NCBI GenBank assembly: GCA_963920705.1
Contig: OY987233.1
Span: 3,524,001 to 3,588,000, forward strand
Length of the DNA: 64,000 nucleotides
Direction: 5' to 3'
From: Odiellus spinosus
Lineage: Eukaryota > Arthropoda > Arachnida > Opiliones > Phalangiidae
In this document: in pieces, positions 12,365-23,508 of the stretch
Layout: the number at the start of each line of letters is the position of its first letter
How positions within the stretch are numbered: the first letter of the stretch is position 1
Notes under the pieces: model-generated
What the model was told of the DNA's origin: nothing
Database searches by the model: none
What the model saw: only the letters and a program-made list of their open reading frames with translations
Translations under genes and position numbers: made by a program

Positions 12365-14035
12365 ATATTTGGTGTTTGGTCCCGGTATACAAAAAGGCCG
12401 GTCCTCGGGCTGACGTGTCTAATTATAGGCCTATTAGTCTGACCTCAGCGATTTGCAAGGCGTTAGAGCAGTATTTAAATCCACTATATACCTCCATGTT
12501 GAGAAGTTCCTCCATAAATCCCAACATGGGTTTCTTCGGGGAAAATCTACAGGTACAAATCTTCTTTCCACTCTCCACACTTGGTTGGAAGCCTTTGACG
12601 AGGGCTTTCCCATCGATGCCATTTATTTAGACCTATCTAAGGCCTTTGACACTGTCCCTCACTCCAGGCTACTTTCAAAATTAGAATGTTATGGCATTGG
12701 TGGGAGACTTCTCCGATGGCTTTCAGTCTACCTTAGGAACCGATCTCAAAGGGTTTCTATCTCTGGTGTCCTCAGTGACTCAGTTAGCGTTAATAGTGGG
12801 GTGCCTCAGGGGAGCGTCCTTGGCCCCCTACTTTTTCTGTTATATATAAACGATATGCCTTCCTCCGTGATAAGTTGGATTGCACTATACGCTGATGATG
12901 CCAAGTTGTACCGAGTGATTAAATCTTACGCAGACGTCCAAATTCTTCAAAAGGATCTTGACACTTTACACGCTTGGGCTATTCGCAACGGTATGTCCTT
13001 CAACTGTAATAAATCTTACCATCTAAAAGTAACTTCTAAGTCTCTAGACGCCAATTCACTCTCCCCTTATTTTCTAAATGGGTTCCGTCTCACCCGCATC
13101 GCAGACCATCGCGATCTAGGCGTTATAGTGTCATCCAACCTATCCTCTTCCAAACACTGTGCTACTATCGCGACTCGTCTGAGTCGGGTTGTCGGTGCCC
13201 TAAATAGAAACTTTACCTATCTAAATCCATCATCCCTAACCACTTTGTATAACGCGTACGTACGGCCCATCCTAGAATACTGTTCACCGGTCTGGCGCCC
13301 CCACCTTGTAAAGGATATCTCTACGTTGGAATCGATCCAACACCGTGCCACCAAGATTCCTCCGTCTTTGAGAGGTAGGCCCCGTCAAGATAGGTTGCAG
13401 TCCCTTCAATGGCCCTCCCTTTCTACGCGTTGGGACATGGTGGATCTGATTCACCTTTACAATATCCTTGCCGACCCTTCCCAAGAATATTTTACCCTGA
13501 ATTCAGGAGTCACGCGTGGCCACTCTCGTAAACTATTTAGCAAACGACCCAAGTTAAACGCTGTTAAACAATCCTTCTTTTTCCGTGTTTCACCCCTCTG
13601 GAATTCTCTACCCTCTGACATAGTTGAATCTAAATCTATTAAGCTTTTCAAAGTCAAACTCAATGAACATTTTTATTCCCAAAATTCAAAAGTTTAATTA
13701 TATAATTCTAGTTTAATTTAATAGTATTTAATAGCATTTAACTTCTAATTTGATTCTCAATTTAACAGCATTTAACTAGTTAAACTCAATGAACATTTTT
13801 CTACCCAAAATCCAAAAGTTTAATTACAAAACTCTAGTTTAATTTAATGGCTTTTAATATCATTTAACTTCTAATTTGATCCTCTATTTAATTTAATTTT
13901 AACTTCTAAAATTTTATTTCAATTCCCCTCTCTTATAATATTTTGTTAAAACCCCTATTCGTCACATGTCTCCAGAGCTGTTATGGCCTTATGGCCCTAG
14001 CTCTTACTGAAAAAGAAAAAGAAAGAAAAAGAAAG
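12365..14035 (+). mobile_element. 5'-truncated non-LTR retrotransposon (LINE)
   Basis: The segment carries the reverse transcriptase and C-terminal part of a LINE ORF2, a 3' UTR and a terminal short tandem tail (gaaaaagaaaaagaaag, 14009-14035). No endonuclease domain is present, so the copy is 5'-truncated. The 3' UTR includes a tandem duplication of about 100 bp: the phrase aaactcaatgaacattttt occurs at 13658 and again at 13782 with the same downstream order. The style of RT and tail fits the CR1/L2/jockey group; finer placement needs a tree. It lies between the divergent genes PSMD14 and CMC1. Confidence 0.85.
12391..13697 (+). pseudogene. LINE reverse transcriptase reading frame, frameshifted
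   Basis: The 5' part reads VPVYKKAGPRADVSNYRPIS, the start of the RT fingers, in one frame up to about 12470. The rest continues in another frame to the stop at 13695-13697, so at least one indel breaks the frame near 12465-12475. The long frame shows the RT boxes in order: YLDLSKAFDTVPHSRLL, then SGVPQGSVLGPLLFLLYIND, then the catalytic YADD (near 12889-12900). It ends with the WNSLP...KLNEHF tail typical of LINE ORF2 C-termini. The first 12453-12540 residues of the long frame before HKSQHGF partly reflect the shifted frame. It is a dead copy. Confidence 0.85.
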
Positions 14036-14270
14036 TTTTGTACCGTGTTCAGAATCTGGGACTCTGGACACTGGCTGCATTCTATTTTATCGATTATTAT
14101 TTCCGTTGCTAGTAGCATAGCTAATTAGCTACTTCAAAATATTGAAATGTTTCGTCTGCTATGTCGGCTGAATAGTTTGTTTGCGTGAAGTTATACGCAC
14201 TTTTCATTCTATCTAAAAGATTATTATTTTAAATAAAATAAAATTAAGAAGTTAATTGTTTTGTAATTAA

Positions 14271-15005
14271 ATGGAATCAAAAACGGGTGTTTTACCCTCA
14301 GACTTTGGTAAAGGTCCTCATGGACTCGGTACGTATTGTGATTTGTGAATAGAGAAAATGATCATATTTGGCAATACTTGGTTTAATTATGTTAAGACAA
14401 AAACAATGGCGGTATATTTAAGTTAACTTTTATATTTAATTACTCTCATTTTCACTATAGGAGATCCAAATGACAAAAGCCTGAGGAAAGTTGAGGCTGA
14501 AATCCTAATACCCATGAAAATGCGGGATCTTGCCAAGAAGGAAAAATGTGCGGAGTACGTTAATGGTCAGTTAAATTCATTTGCATTTAATTTTATCCCA
14601 TAATTATAAATATGAATAATATTTTATTATTTGAAAGATTTCGCAAACTGTTGCAAAGAAAATGGAATGACTATGGTCATAAAATGTCGTAGAGAAAACA
14701 ATGAACTGAAGGATTGCCTCGAGAAGTGGTGAGTCTCAAAGTTTTAAATTTTATAAAATATTCTGCTTATTTTAATTTCTCTCATGAAGAATTAAGTGTC
14801 CTTATCCTTAAATATTTTTTTGGGTTTGTTATTTTAACTGAGAGTGTAAATTTTGGGATATCTTGTCCGTGTGACTACGCTTATAAGGTTCAAAGATGAA
14901 ACATTCCGCTCGCAATGCACGGAAATTTATCTGCGGGAAAGGTCTGAATACCGGGCACTAGGAAAAGAGGGGAGAATGAAAAGGAAAGATTCTGTCATGT
15001 TTTAA
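14271..15005 (+). CDS. CMC1: CMC1-like twin CX9C mitochondrial protein
   Basis: CMC1 is a small intermembrane-space protein that binds COX1 assembly intermediates during cytochrome c oxidase biogenesis. Four exons: 14271-14328, 14461-14565, 14638-14728 and 14888-15005, all GT/AG and in phase, encode 123 residues. The twin CX9C signature is complete: C-AEYVNDFAN-C followed by C-RRENNELKD-C, separated as in human CMC1, whose equivalents are CSEQVQDFTKC and CRKENSALKEC. Other matches are RKVEAEILIPMKMRDLAK (human HVEKDVLIPKIMREKAK) and YLRERSEYRALGK (human YLKEREEFRKTG). The N-terminal extension before RKVEAE is longer than in human. The start codon is the first ATG in exon 1 and is preceded by A/T-rich 5' UTR. 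It is divergent from PSMD14, with the LINE between them. Confidence 0.93.
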
Positions 15006-15246
15006 ATTATAAAAAATTATTCTTTGTTTCTAATAGATATCTGTAATATTTCTTAAAAATTATATCTAATACCGTTATGAAATTTTATTTCGCAAACGAA
15101 ATTTCACAAACATACGAAATGCTCAACAACGTTAGATTGTTTATTAGCAGACCTAAACAGAAATTTATTTTCGGGTTATTTAGCCTCAAAGCATCATGCA
15201 GCTTTTATCCAGAGAACGTTAGATTAGATAAAGTTTATCACTCTAA

Positions 15247-15502
15247 AGCTGGGTTTTCAAAGGAGCGGGTAGCGGGTCAAAATCCAGCGGGTGCGAGAAA
15301 ATGAAAGCGGAGCGAGAATATCTAATCGGGTCAGATCGGAGCGGGTAGCGATTTTTTACCCTCTTTCCCGCGATTTACACGCTCTCGCCCAAAAACTCGC
15401 TTTAATGAAAACGGTCTTTTGCTTAGCGGGAGCGATATATTTCAGTTTTTTCTCGCACCCGCTCGATTTTTGCCCGCTACCCGCTCCTTTGAAAACCCAG
15501 CT
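15247..15502. mobile_element. Foldback MITE (AGCTGGG family), 256 bp, TAA target duplication
   Basis: It begins AGCTGGGTTTTCAAAGGAGC and ends with the reverse complement GCTCCTTTGAAAACCCAGCT; the inverted arms extend about 38 bp to the word gcgggcaaaa or variants. It is flanked on both sides by TAA (15244-15246 and 15503-15505), the TWA target site of PIF/Harbinger elements. A second copy in opposite orientation is at 41150-41379. The G-rich interior yields spurious reading frames. Confidence 0.8.
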
Positions 15503-15505
15503 TAA

Positions 15506-16321
15506 GTCTCAATTTTTGTAGACTTTTCTACTGCTTTGCTTTAGTGAATTTCAGTTTCTCATTACGTTTATTTATTTTATTTAAACATAAATTAATGATG
15601 ATGAATTAATAACCTAGCATATAGCAGTTAAGTACGTTAAATTATGCATCATTGAATAAATATGGTGGTAAATAAGTTAGCAGGTCCTTTTTTTCGTTAA
15701 TGTAATTGACAATAATAAGTGAATTAAGTTGAATTTTTTAAATATACCAGAAAAGACAAAGGTTATCTGATATTCTTTACCCCATTATCACCTTCTTTAT
15801 TTCCCTCAAAAATATTGGACAATGTCCAATAATCCGAGCTTATTTTCATCTCTTAATCCTGAGGAAACAAAGACACTTCGTATTAACTTAGTTTTAATTT
15901 TATTACTAACTTGTAGTATCGATACATGTCTGGCGTTAAGCAAAATAATTATATTTTCAATTTTATTTATATAAGAATAAAATTTTTCGTAAATATTAGT
16001 TACAAATCTGTTTTAAGAATAGATTATTTTTAGATAAGAGTGAAAAATAGTGAATTTAGAAGAGCTTTCAAATATCCGCATTCGCAGCCATTAATTTGGT
16101 CCGCGCTATTAATTTTGGCACGAATGAAACGCACCGGGATATGAAAGCTGCCTAAAATGAATCGTAATTGTTTCATTAAACGTTTATATTAATAATCTTT
16201 ATCAAATGTAAGCGATACTTACTTCGAATAAGCCGCCCCTATTAAAATAGACCAAAAATTCTGAAAAGATAAAATACTGAGGTTACTTAACTTTTCTGAA
16301 CTATAAAAGCAAAAATTGTAC
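15506..16321. other. Intergenic, no gene seen
   Basis: A/T-rich sequence between CMC1 and the convergent 87-residue gene. Only chance reading frames are present. The part next to 16321 pairs with the end of exon 2 of that gene (see 16226-16351). Confidence 0.4.
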
Positions 16322-16351
16322 TTACTTGGTCTTAGGGGCGGCTAATTCGGA
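16226..16351. repeat. Imperfect inverted repeat at a gene 3' end
   Basis: The sequence gaataagccgcccctattaa...agaccaa at 16226-16255 is mirrored by ttggtcttaggggcggctaattc at 16327-16349. The right arm is the last coding part of the 87-residue gene. The left arm lies in its 3' flank or possible third exon. The loop is about 70 bp. Confidence 0.55.
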
Positions 16352-16653
16352 GCATTGAGAGGGATTCTCAAAGTTCTTTTGGAATGCTGGAGGAGCGTAA
16401 CGGTTGTACAAACCCCAAATGCTATTCATCAGTTTATCGTTATATTTAGGTGGAGTGACTGGTTAACAAATTGAAATTATACGCATTGTTACGAGAATAG
16501 GGCACTAAATAGAATAAAAAACTTACACGCGCAAGTCACATTTTGCTTCTGCGAATTAGCATCGTCGCGTGGAAAGGCAGCTCTCGCTTGTTCTTTAATT
16601 ATGTTTTCGTGGATTTTACGAGCGCTGAATGCGGCGCAGGGAATAGATGCCAT
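16322..16653 (-). CDS. Unrecognised small protein, 87 residues, two exons
   Basis: Exons 16527-16653 and 16322-16458 join through a GTAAGT donor and an AACCAG acceptor. The product is 87 residues starting MASIPCAAFSARKIHENIIK and ending AAPKTK. The start was chosen for its good context (ATCATAATGG); an upstream in-frame ATG at 16716 exists but has no support. The second exon is rich in aromatic residues and proline (PPKYNDKLMNSIWGLYNRYA). No signal peptide or membrane segment is visible, and I do not recognise the family. The stop TAA is embedded in a GTAAGT, so splicing there to an exon starting near 16268 would replace the terminal K-stop with KIFGLF-stop. Coding status rests on frame, splice sites and composition. 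Confidence 0.6.
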
Positions 16654-16659
16654 TATGAT

Positions 16660-18250
16660 TCGAATATTATCTACAATTAAAAATGTCTTCTTTATTTGAA
16701 CGCTAGCTTCAATCAACTCTTAGCTAGTTACATAGCCTAATTGAGTTAGGACTAACACTAATTTTGGTTTAATGTTAAATATTTTGTTAAATTCAACTAC
16801 AGAAAATTATAATGAATATCAAGTTGAGTTCGTAAGTGAAATTTAGCATAAATTTACCTAGATTTGTTTAAAATTACCACCTTCAAATGTCATAAAATTG
16901 TTCTTTGTGATGATTGCACCATCACAATTGAAAAAGAAAAGGATAAATGATAAAGCAGACGACAATATTTAGAAACTACTGCGTCATTGGGAATTGGGAA
17001 AGGAGAAATGAAGTCAGGAGTAGAAACCTTTTCACTTCCGTTTTCTCTTTTTACCCCTAGTATTGAACTAACAGACGACAAAATAAACTTAAGGAGAATT
17101 CCAAGTTTCCAACATAGTAATACTCCAAGGTTACTTGAAAAATTCCCTATAAAGTTTGAATATAAGATGGTCTTTCTTAATTGAGTCTCCTAATATTCTT
17201 TAGGTTATTTTGACATAATTGGTAGCCTAGGCAGCGCTCATTTTGCCTTATCAAAGGCAGTGTAGACATCATTGCTAGCCAAATCGAATCAACCAATCAC
17301 ATTTTTACACTGTGAGCGGCAATATTGAAATTAAAAGAGTGGCTGTTCTACGTTGTTACTTAATTTATAGATTTTATTTGTATTTTTTGTACATAAACCA
17401 GACATATTATATTATATCCACAAAATACTGATTTATTTCATATTAGATATTATTCTACAGCCCTAAACCATCGACAAACTACTAACTACCAAATTTTACT
17501 GGGACGTGCCCAACTCCCTTTAAAGAAGACTATTTACAAGTCTGTTTCCAATCAATTTAGGCGGTAAAAAAATTACTCACCTAACAAATTAAGTACGTCT
17601 TGAAATGTACTTTTGTATTTCCCTTGGAATTTGACGGCGGGGTCAACTCGAAAGAGGTTAAAACCTTTCAGAAATTCGTAATAAAAAATCATAAAAAAAT
17701 GGTAAAAATTTGGACGGATATATTTGTGCTGTTAAAAGCGACGGCGGGAATTCGAAAAAGGAGAACGCTTGACTGTTAGTTAACTCTAGCGATAACTGTT
17801 AAGAAAGAATCAATATCTCGAACCAAAACCCTTATTTATATTTTAGGAACCTCGAAGGAGATTAGACATAACAACCAATTTAATAGTCGCGAAGTTTCGA
17901 ATATCAGATTTAAGCAACTACACTTCTTAAGCACGTTGAACCAATGTTGGTAAAGTTAAAAATCGTTTAAGCCTCGGCCTGGTGTCTTGGTTGTAAAACG
18001 ATGAACGACGAATGGCCTGACTGTACTTTTACCCTCCCCTGTCTTTCGAGAAAAATATTAAATTTCAGACATCATTCGAAAACATCTCGATAAGGTCCAG
18101 ATATATCCTTGAGATACACGCGTATGTTTCAATCGCCGTCTGTATCATATACGCGTCAATAGACTAAAGGTGGTTGCGCACGTAAAAAAATCGGAATATG
18201 GAGCAATAACTACGGGAGATTCATGTTCTTGAATTCCTCACCGAAACGTC
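16660..18250. other. Intergenic, no gene seen
   Basis: This region has only short chance frames. A short inverted-repeat word (ccttatcaaaggcag near 17250) resembles the interior of the 27692-27901 foldback element. From about 17500 the base composition is less A/T-rich, but no open frame or splice pattern suggests a gene. Confidence 0.35.
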
Positions 18251-18253
18251 GTT

Positions 18254-18400
18254 TAGTAAAGGGAATATCCGCGATTTTCAAAGCCCCTTTAAAGTCGACT
18301 TATTTTCTCGCTTAGCAGACGGCGTTGACCATAAGAAATTGTACAGTCAGAGCTAGGATGTGTGCATAAGGGAAGATGGTTTTAAAAGGGCAAATTTCAT
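18254..18400. repeat. Dispersed repeat shared with 33515-33900
   Basis: The order agggaatatccgcg, agcccctttaaagtcgactt, tcgcttagcagacggcgttgaccat, agctagg, tgtgtgcat, ttttaaaagggc is matched at 33518-33898. The second copy contains an inserted hAT-like MITE. No coding content. Confidence 0.55.
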
Positions 18401-18959
18401 AGAAGATACGGTCTTTAAGGTGTTGGTGAATTACGTTTATCATCATTCGCGGCCGAAAACTATCACCACCTGTCTGTCCTGTCGAAAATCTGAGAGGTTG
18501 AACGTGTTCAGCGCCATTTAGACTCGTGTCTGTAGCGAATAGATTTTATAAAAAAAAATCCTTTGCTTTGCTTTTCTGCTTACATCTTGATCTCTCGTAA
18601 ATATTGCTCCATGTTGCTCATCGCGACCCATTTGTGTGCAACCAGCTTTAGACTATATTGGCCCTGGTGAAATCTGAAGAAGAGATCGCGCAATAGATTC
18701 AGAAATCGAATGAAGACGCTTATGTGTAAATGTAGTTACCACCTACAGTTGTTCGATCACGTGACAAGATTTCCTCTATTAGAAAGATTGACAATTCAAA
18801 GAACGCGTTAAAGCATGGGCCAAGAAACGATAAATCCAGGACGTGACTCTTCCCCGTTTGAGGGAATAAAATTCTCGGTCGGCCAAACAAACAGCCTTCG
18901 TACAGCGTCCAACTCTTCTTAGGTTTAGGGTAAAAGCCAGCTTTAGTGTGTTTACCAGA

Positions 18960-19165
18960 TGTGTTTTTACTCCCTATAAAGACACTATCTGCACTGAAAT
19001 TTGCCCCTTTAAAATGCTCACGTAGACATATGTTACTTGGAATTAATTAGTTTATTAGTTTCGTATGAACTTGTTCTGTTAGGGAGGGCATTAAGTCGCT
19101 AGATGACTTTTGGTCCCTTCCTTCACAAGTTAAAGTGAATTTCCAAAAATAAAATTGAATTGAAT
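18960..19165 (+). mobile_element. Possible LINE 3' end
   Basis: The sequence runs tagggagggcattaagtcgc, gacttttggtcccttcctt, then aataaaattgaattgaatg. A 3' UTR ending in short A/T-rich tandem words such as ttgaattgaa is typical of some CR1/L2-type LINEs. No ORF remains, so this is weak. Confidence 0.25.
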
Positions 19166-20587
19166 GCGCGTTACAAGGATGCTTTTACAATATTTTGAAA
19201 TAATCCATATTTTAATTAGTGGCACAGTTTTGTGTTTATTATGATTTGACTTTGATTACGTATTCGATAGTAGGTCATACGTCTACTCAAGTTTAAAATG
19301 AATTTCGGTCACGTGTAAAGCTGTAGCGGATTCAAACCTCATACAGAAAAAGTCAACTCCCCTTGAACAGTCAATTCGGCAATTTTTCACGAATAGGAGT
19401 ATAAGCTTATCTATGTTATGTTCTACAAATGAGTAGAATTACATCATATCTCTTATTATTTATTGGCTTTTAAAGGAAGACAGACAACTTATTTAAAAAA
19501 TTTGAGATTTTGAGCTTAAAGATGCATTTTTAATCATCTTTAAGTTGAAGCTTTTCGTTTAACCCACGCCAGACAGGTCCCTTTGCTGATAGTGTTAAGC
19601 TACGGGGCGTTGTTTACTTTTATGGAATAAAGTGATGGATTTTTGATAAAGATAAGTAAGAACGGCACTCTAACGGCAAAGAGTGCTTGATAAAGTAATT
19701 AACAAAAACCTCGTGCGTAGCAGCTATGAACAGAGGCAGACGAGCATTTTGTTTTGTCACTGTTTGCCGTTAAAGGACGTTTATGAACGTCAGATTCTGT
19801 TATTCATATTTATATATTAAGAAAGGTGACCAGTAGTTAATAATCGTAGTTGGAAGTGCCGGTGGCGGAGGACATAGATCGATAACAATAGAATCCATGA
19901 TACAATCTTGATTGTAATCAAAATTTCCGATAAATTATTGCTATTAGTAATCATCATTACATTTGTTTACGAATCCTGTCATAGGCAGGTGTTTAAATCT
20001 CGTGTTACAATCGAGAAAAAGAATAGAAGTCAATTACAAAAGACTATTAATCATTTTTCGAAATTCCCGAGACAAAACGATTTCAATATACACCTTCACC
20101 CGTTGGCAATGGTATCGTAGAACACTCAACAACCGTATTTAAAAGGTATCGAAGCCCAAGACTGAGAAGGCAAACTTTTTAATTAGTGATAAGATATAAT
20201 GAATAACACTAATTGTGTAATTCGAACGGCTGTAAAACGGGTAAGATTAAATTAAATGTACTATATAATTTAATTTTGAAGCTGTTGAGTTACAAATTTT
20301 GTCGTACACAGAGTATTGACGTGTTATTACCAACTGTCGGAAGATATGATCTTTACGAATTATTTAAATTCGTCTTTTTGACAATGAATTGCAGGTTTGT
20401 CTTTGAAAAAATATATATACTTTGTAGCTTTCGAAAACTACCGATCTCGCGCGTGACGTCAGTACGATATTTATTTGTTATTGAAGGATTGAATACATCA
20501 AAGCTTTGAATTGGCCCCAACACTATGAAGACACAGCTCTCCAGCATATGATTTATAATCATGTACGTTCATGATATTTTATTTTAA

Positions 20588-20897
20588 AGGGAGAATGCAA
20601 CCTAAGAACAAGTGTTTTTTTTATCGATTCCTTATCGTTTAAATATAGTCCTAATCCAACAGTAAAACATATATTAAACTAGAAATAAATTTAAAACTTA
20701 CCATCAAAATATGCTTAGCTTGGATTCATGGAGATCACCTTAACTCTCCGTGTAAGGATTAGCGACCAATGACATTGTTCATGGAGATCCTGCATTCCGG
20801 ATATAAGAGCCATTGATGAATCTAATACTGATGGATTCGGCCTATTTAAACGATAATAATCGATAAAAAATCAATTGTTGTTAGGTTGCATTCTCCG
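20588..20897. mobile_element. TTAA-flanked MITE, family A (intact)
   Basis: The termini are AGGGAGAATGCAACCTAA and TTAGGTTGCATTCTCCG; TTAA stands outside each end (20584-20587 and 20898-20901). Internally it has the conserved order atcgattccttatcgtttaa, taaactagaaataaattta, aggcttagct..ggattcatgg and then the mirror image. TTAA target sites are the mark of piggyBac-type elements. It lies just 5' of the first recognised exon of the ionotropic receptor. Confidence 0.8.
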
Positions 20898-21063
20898 TTA
20901 AAGGCCCTATCCCACCAGCAGATCCCTAAAATGGTGCCGGTAAAAAGAGCCAGTGAGGTTTAGTAGTTTAAAAATAATCTCCCTGCAACCACACTCCTTC
21001 TTGGATGTCTGCAACTTTGTTGTAAAATAATTATTATTTTTATTCTGTTTTTGATTGGTAAAG

Positions 21064-22683
21064 CGCGCTGACATTCTTATAAGCAAAATAGTAGCAGACC
21101 ACGATTTTCTTGGCACGTTCAAAATTACCACATCCTTTGACACCACCTCAACGGCCATCCTTTCTTTAACCGGATACTCCAAAGCCGAGCCTTCTATTTC
21201 GGCTATGATCACCATGCGACCTTTGGAGTACCTGGCAATTTTAACAACCTCTCTCGTCGTCACTGCGTACTTGGTTTCTTTGCACGTTTTGAGGAAACCA
21301 AAAGGTTCTTTTTGGTTACAAGTTAAGACTTACTTGTGGATAACTTTCGCCGATATTCTACTTAAACGTATGTACAGTTTTGTTTAAAGGGTGATACTCC
21401 TCTAAATCCCAAAAAAAAAAAAAAAAAAAAAAAAACTGACATTTTAGGCTCAAAAATAGAGCAAAATTCTGTTTCAAATAGATCCAATAATTGGCGCCGA
21501 CTTTGAGTGGTGAGAATTTAAACTAGATTCCCTTTTCATTTACTGTAAGTTACTATTTTTGCCACTGTTTGCCATTAGAGGTCGCTTATGAACGCCATGT
21601 GTTATTCAAGATAGGTGTCAATTTATTAGTAGTCCTAGACGATACATAATCTAAAAAAAAATCTGTTTTCATTCCCCATTCGAAGGAATAGAAGCCCGCA
21701 CATTTATACACGCGCCCTATATTAGGGATCTTCCTTAAAGAAAGCCAAGTAGATTCTACTCCCTTAAGATTGTAGTCCCTTGAAAGGTTTTCAAGTAAAA
21801 AATAACCTTTTAGCTGAGTTATTATTTATGACCAGCGAAAATCAGATTGCCAACATCAAGTATGGACCGATTGCTTCATTTATTGTGGGTAGTTCCCGTC
21901 TGGTTTTTTGTCACTTGGTACAACGCCAATCTTCAAACTAAATACATTTTTCAAACCGGAGACAAAATCAACTGTATGGACGATTTGTTATCTAGACCTC
22001 ATATTAAAATCATTATTAGCATAACTTCACCATCAATCTCACCTTTTGCGGAGGTAATGTAATAGCGCTAGTAAATTCCCACTTCGGACAAATTGAAGAA
22101 TAGGTCCCGGTAGCCAAAATTAAAAATAAAATACTTTTTCTAAAAGAGAAAAATGCGAGAAAAATTATGGTGTAAAAATTATTTGGGGCCGACAATTATT
22201 AACAAAGATATGGACGTTTCAATTTCCCCGTGTTGCGCCATCGTGGTGCAAGGGAGGAAACGGCGGTAGACAGAGGGATACGGCTAGGAGAAAGGGGAGG
22301 GAGGTTTGACGGTGAAGGTTGGTGGTCGAAGCTTACTTTAAAGGGTAGGTGACTTGAAATTTGAAATTAGAAAATGTTTTTTTGTTTTTTTTCCAAAAAA
22401 AAATTTTTTAGGTTAGGCTAGGTTAGGTTAGGTTTGGTTAGGTTAGGTTAGGTTAGGTTTGGTTAGGTTAGGTTAGGTTATTCCAAAAATTTGTCTCCTT
22501 TCCTTTAAAATAATCCTTCGTTATTTTTACGAACCTTGGCGGTATCCCTCTAATCTACCGCCGTTTCCTCCCTTGAACCGCGATGGCGCAAAACGGGAAA
22601 ATGGCAAATTTGAAACGTACATATCTTTGTTGATAATTGTCGGCCCCAAATAATTTTGACACCATAATTTTTCTCGCATTTTT

Positions 22684-22735
<52 letters not shown>

Positions 22736-23508
22736 TACCGGGACCTTTTCTTCAAAACTACCAAAACTTCTAAGTAGAATTTTGAACGGAGTTAAGGGGT
22801 CTTGAACTCCGTTTTTGGTAAAAATGCAGCCCCGCTTTAATATTTTAATTTGAGTGAATTTATTCACCGCTTACAGTTGCTTCGTGTAGAACGCTACAAA
22901 AAACTTAGAAAGCAAATTCTAGTACTGAACCAAACCGAATACAGATTGTTCGAAACGAAAGGAGTTCTCGCAAGACGAACGTCTATACAAAATCTAGTCA
23001 TTATTGATACTATAAATAATTTGAGAGTTTTGACGCTTTTCAATCGTAACGAGACCAAATGGAATTTTAGCAAAGGTCATTATTTCCGGCAATCACTCGT
23101 ATTGGCTGTCAACAGTAACATTTCGGAAGCACTTATGAATAGCATCAATGTTAAGTGAGTATTTCCTCTATAGGACATGAGTGAATCAACTAGGAGTTAT
23201 TATTCAACTAGTTACGCATTTGCAGAATATCGCGTTTTGTGGAAACTGATCAGTTAACTCGAGTTAAGCGAAAAGAGAATTTGATTTTCTACACATTTCC
23301 CACTTCTTCGGATGACGACGCTAATGTTAAATGGCAATCATTGAAGGTTCTCGACGTTGTTTGGTTTCTCGTCTTATACTCTGTCGGAGCGTCATTCTCT
23401 TTGCTTACTTTCCTCGTAATTAAATGCGTTACAATCTTTCATCAACCCCAAGTGTGGGCCGTATCTAGAAAAAGTATTCAGATTGGCCCTAGTCCAATTT
23501 CGTTGTAA
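21064..23508 (+). CDS. Divergent ionotropic receptor (IR), C-terminal part
   Basis: IRs are iGluR-related chemosensory channels of protostomes. Four exons are supported: 21064-21367, 21836-22053, 22877-23154 and 23226-23508. They total 1083 nt in one frame to TAA. In order: the end of ligand-binding lobe S1 (RADILISKIVADHDFLGTFK), TM1 (YLAILTTSLVVTAYLVSLHVL), a pore-loop region (FWLQVKTYLWITFADILL), TM2/M3 (LLWVVPVWFFVTWYNANLQ, with YNANL at the place of the iGluR SYTANL motif), DDLLSRPHIKI of lobe S2, a long S2 segment, and the final TM (VVWFLVLYSVGASFSLLTFL). The 21836 acceptor (gaccag) is chosen because it keeps phase. N-terminal exons were not resolved; a frame at 20213-20394 ending LLPTVGRYD could be an S1 exon, but its phase does not fit directly. 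A foldback element occupies the second intron. Confidence 0.65.
22102..22746. mobile_element. Large foldback element in an IR intron
   Basis: The ends are AGGTCCCGGTAGCCA and TGGCTACCGGGACCT. Arms of roughly 200 bp are inverted copies (for example tttggggccgacaattatta against ttgataattgtcggcccc). The centre holds a (TTAGGT)n-like tract (22412-22480), and the right arm an A run of more than 40 bases (22690-22732). No ORF. Confidence 0.8.
22412..22480. repeat. (TTAGGT)n simple repeat
   Basis: About eleven units of taggtt, with ctagg and ttggtt variants. It is near the arthropod telomere word TTAGG but is a hexamer register and sits in the loop of a foldback element, so it is a simple repeat and not a telomere. 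Confidence 0.8.

Noticed and set aside
19908-20120. A hydrophobic frame that could be the signal peptide exon of the ionotropic receptor
   Set aside because: It has no ATG in a usable position and its phase cannot be linked to the recognised exons; left unassigned.
22412-22480. Telomere repeat
   Set aside because: The register is TTAGGT, only about 70 bp long, and internal to a foldback element.
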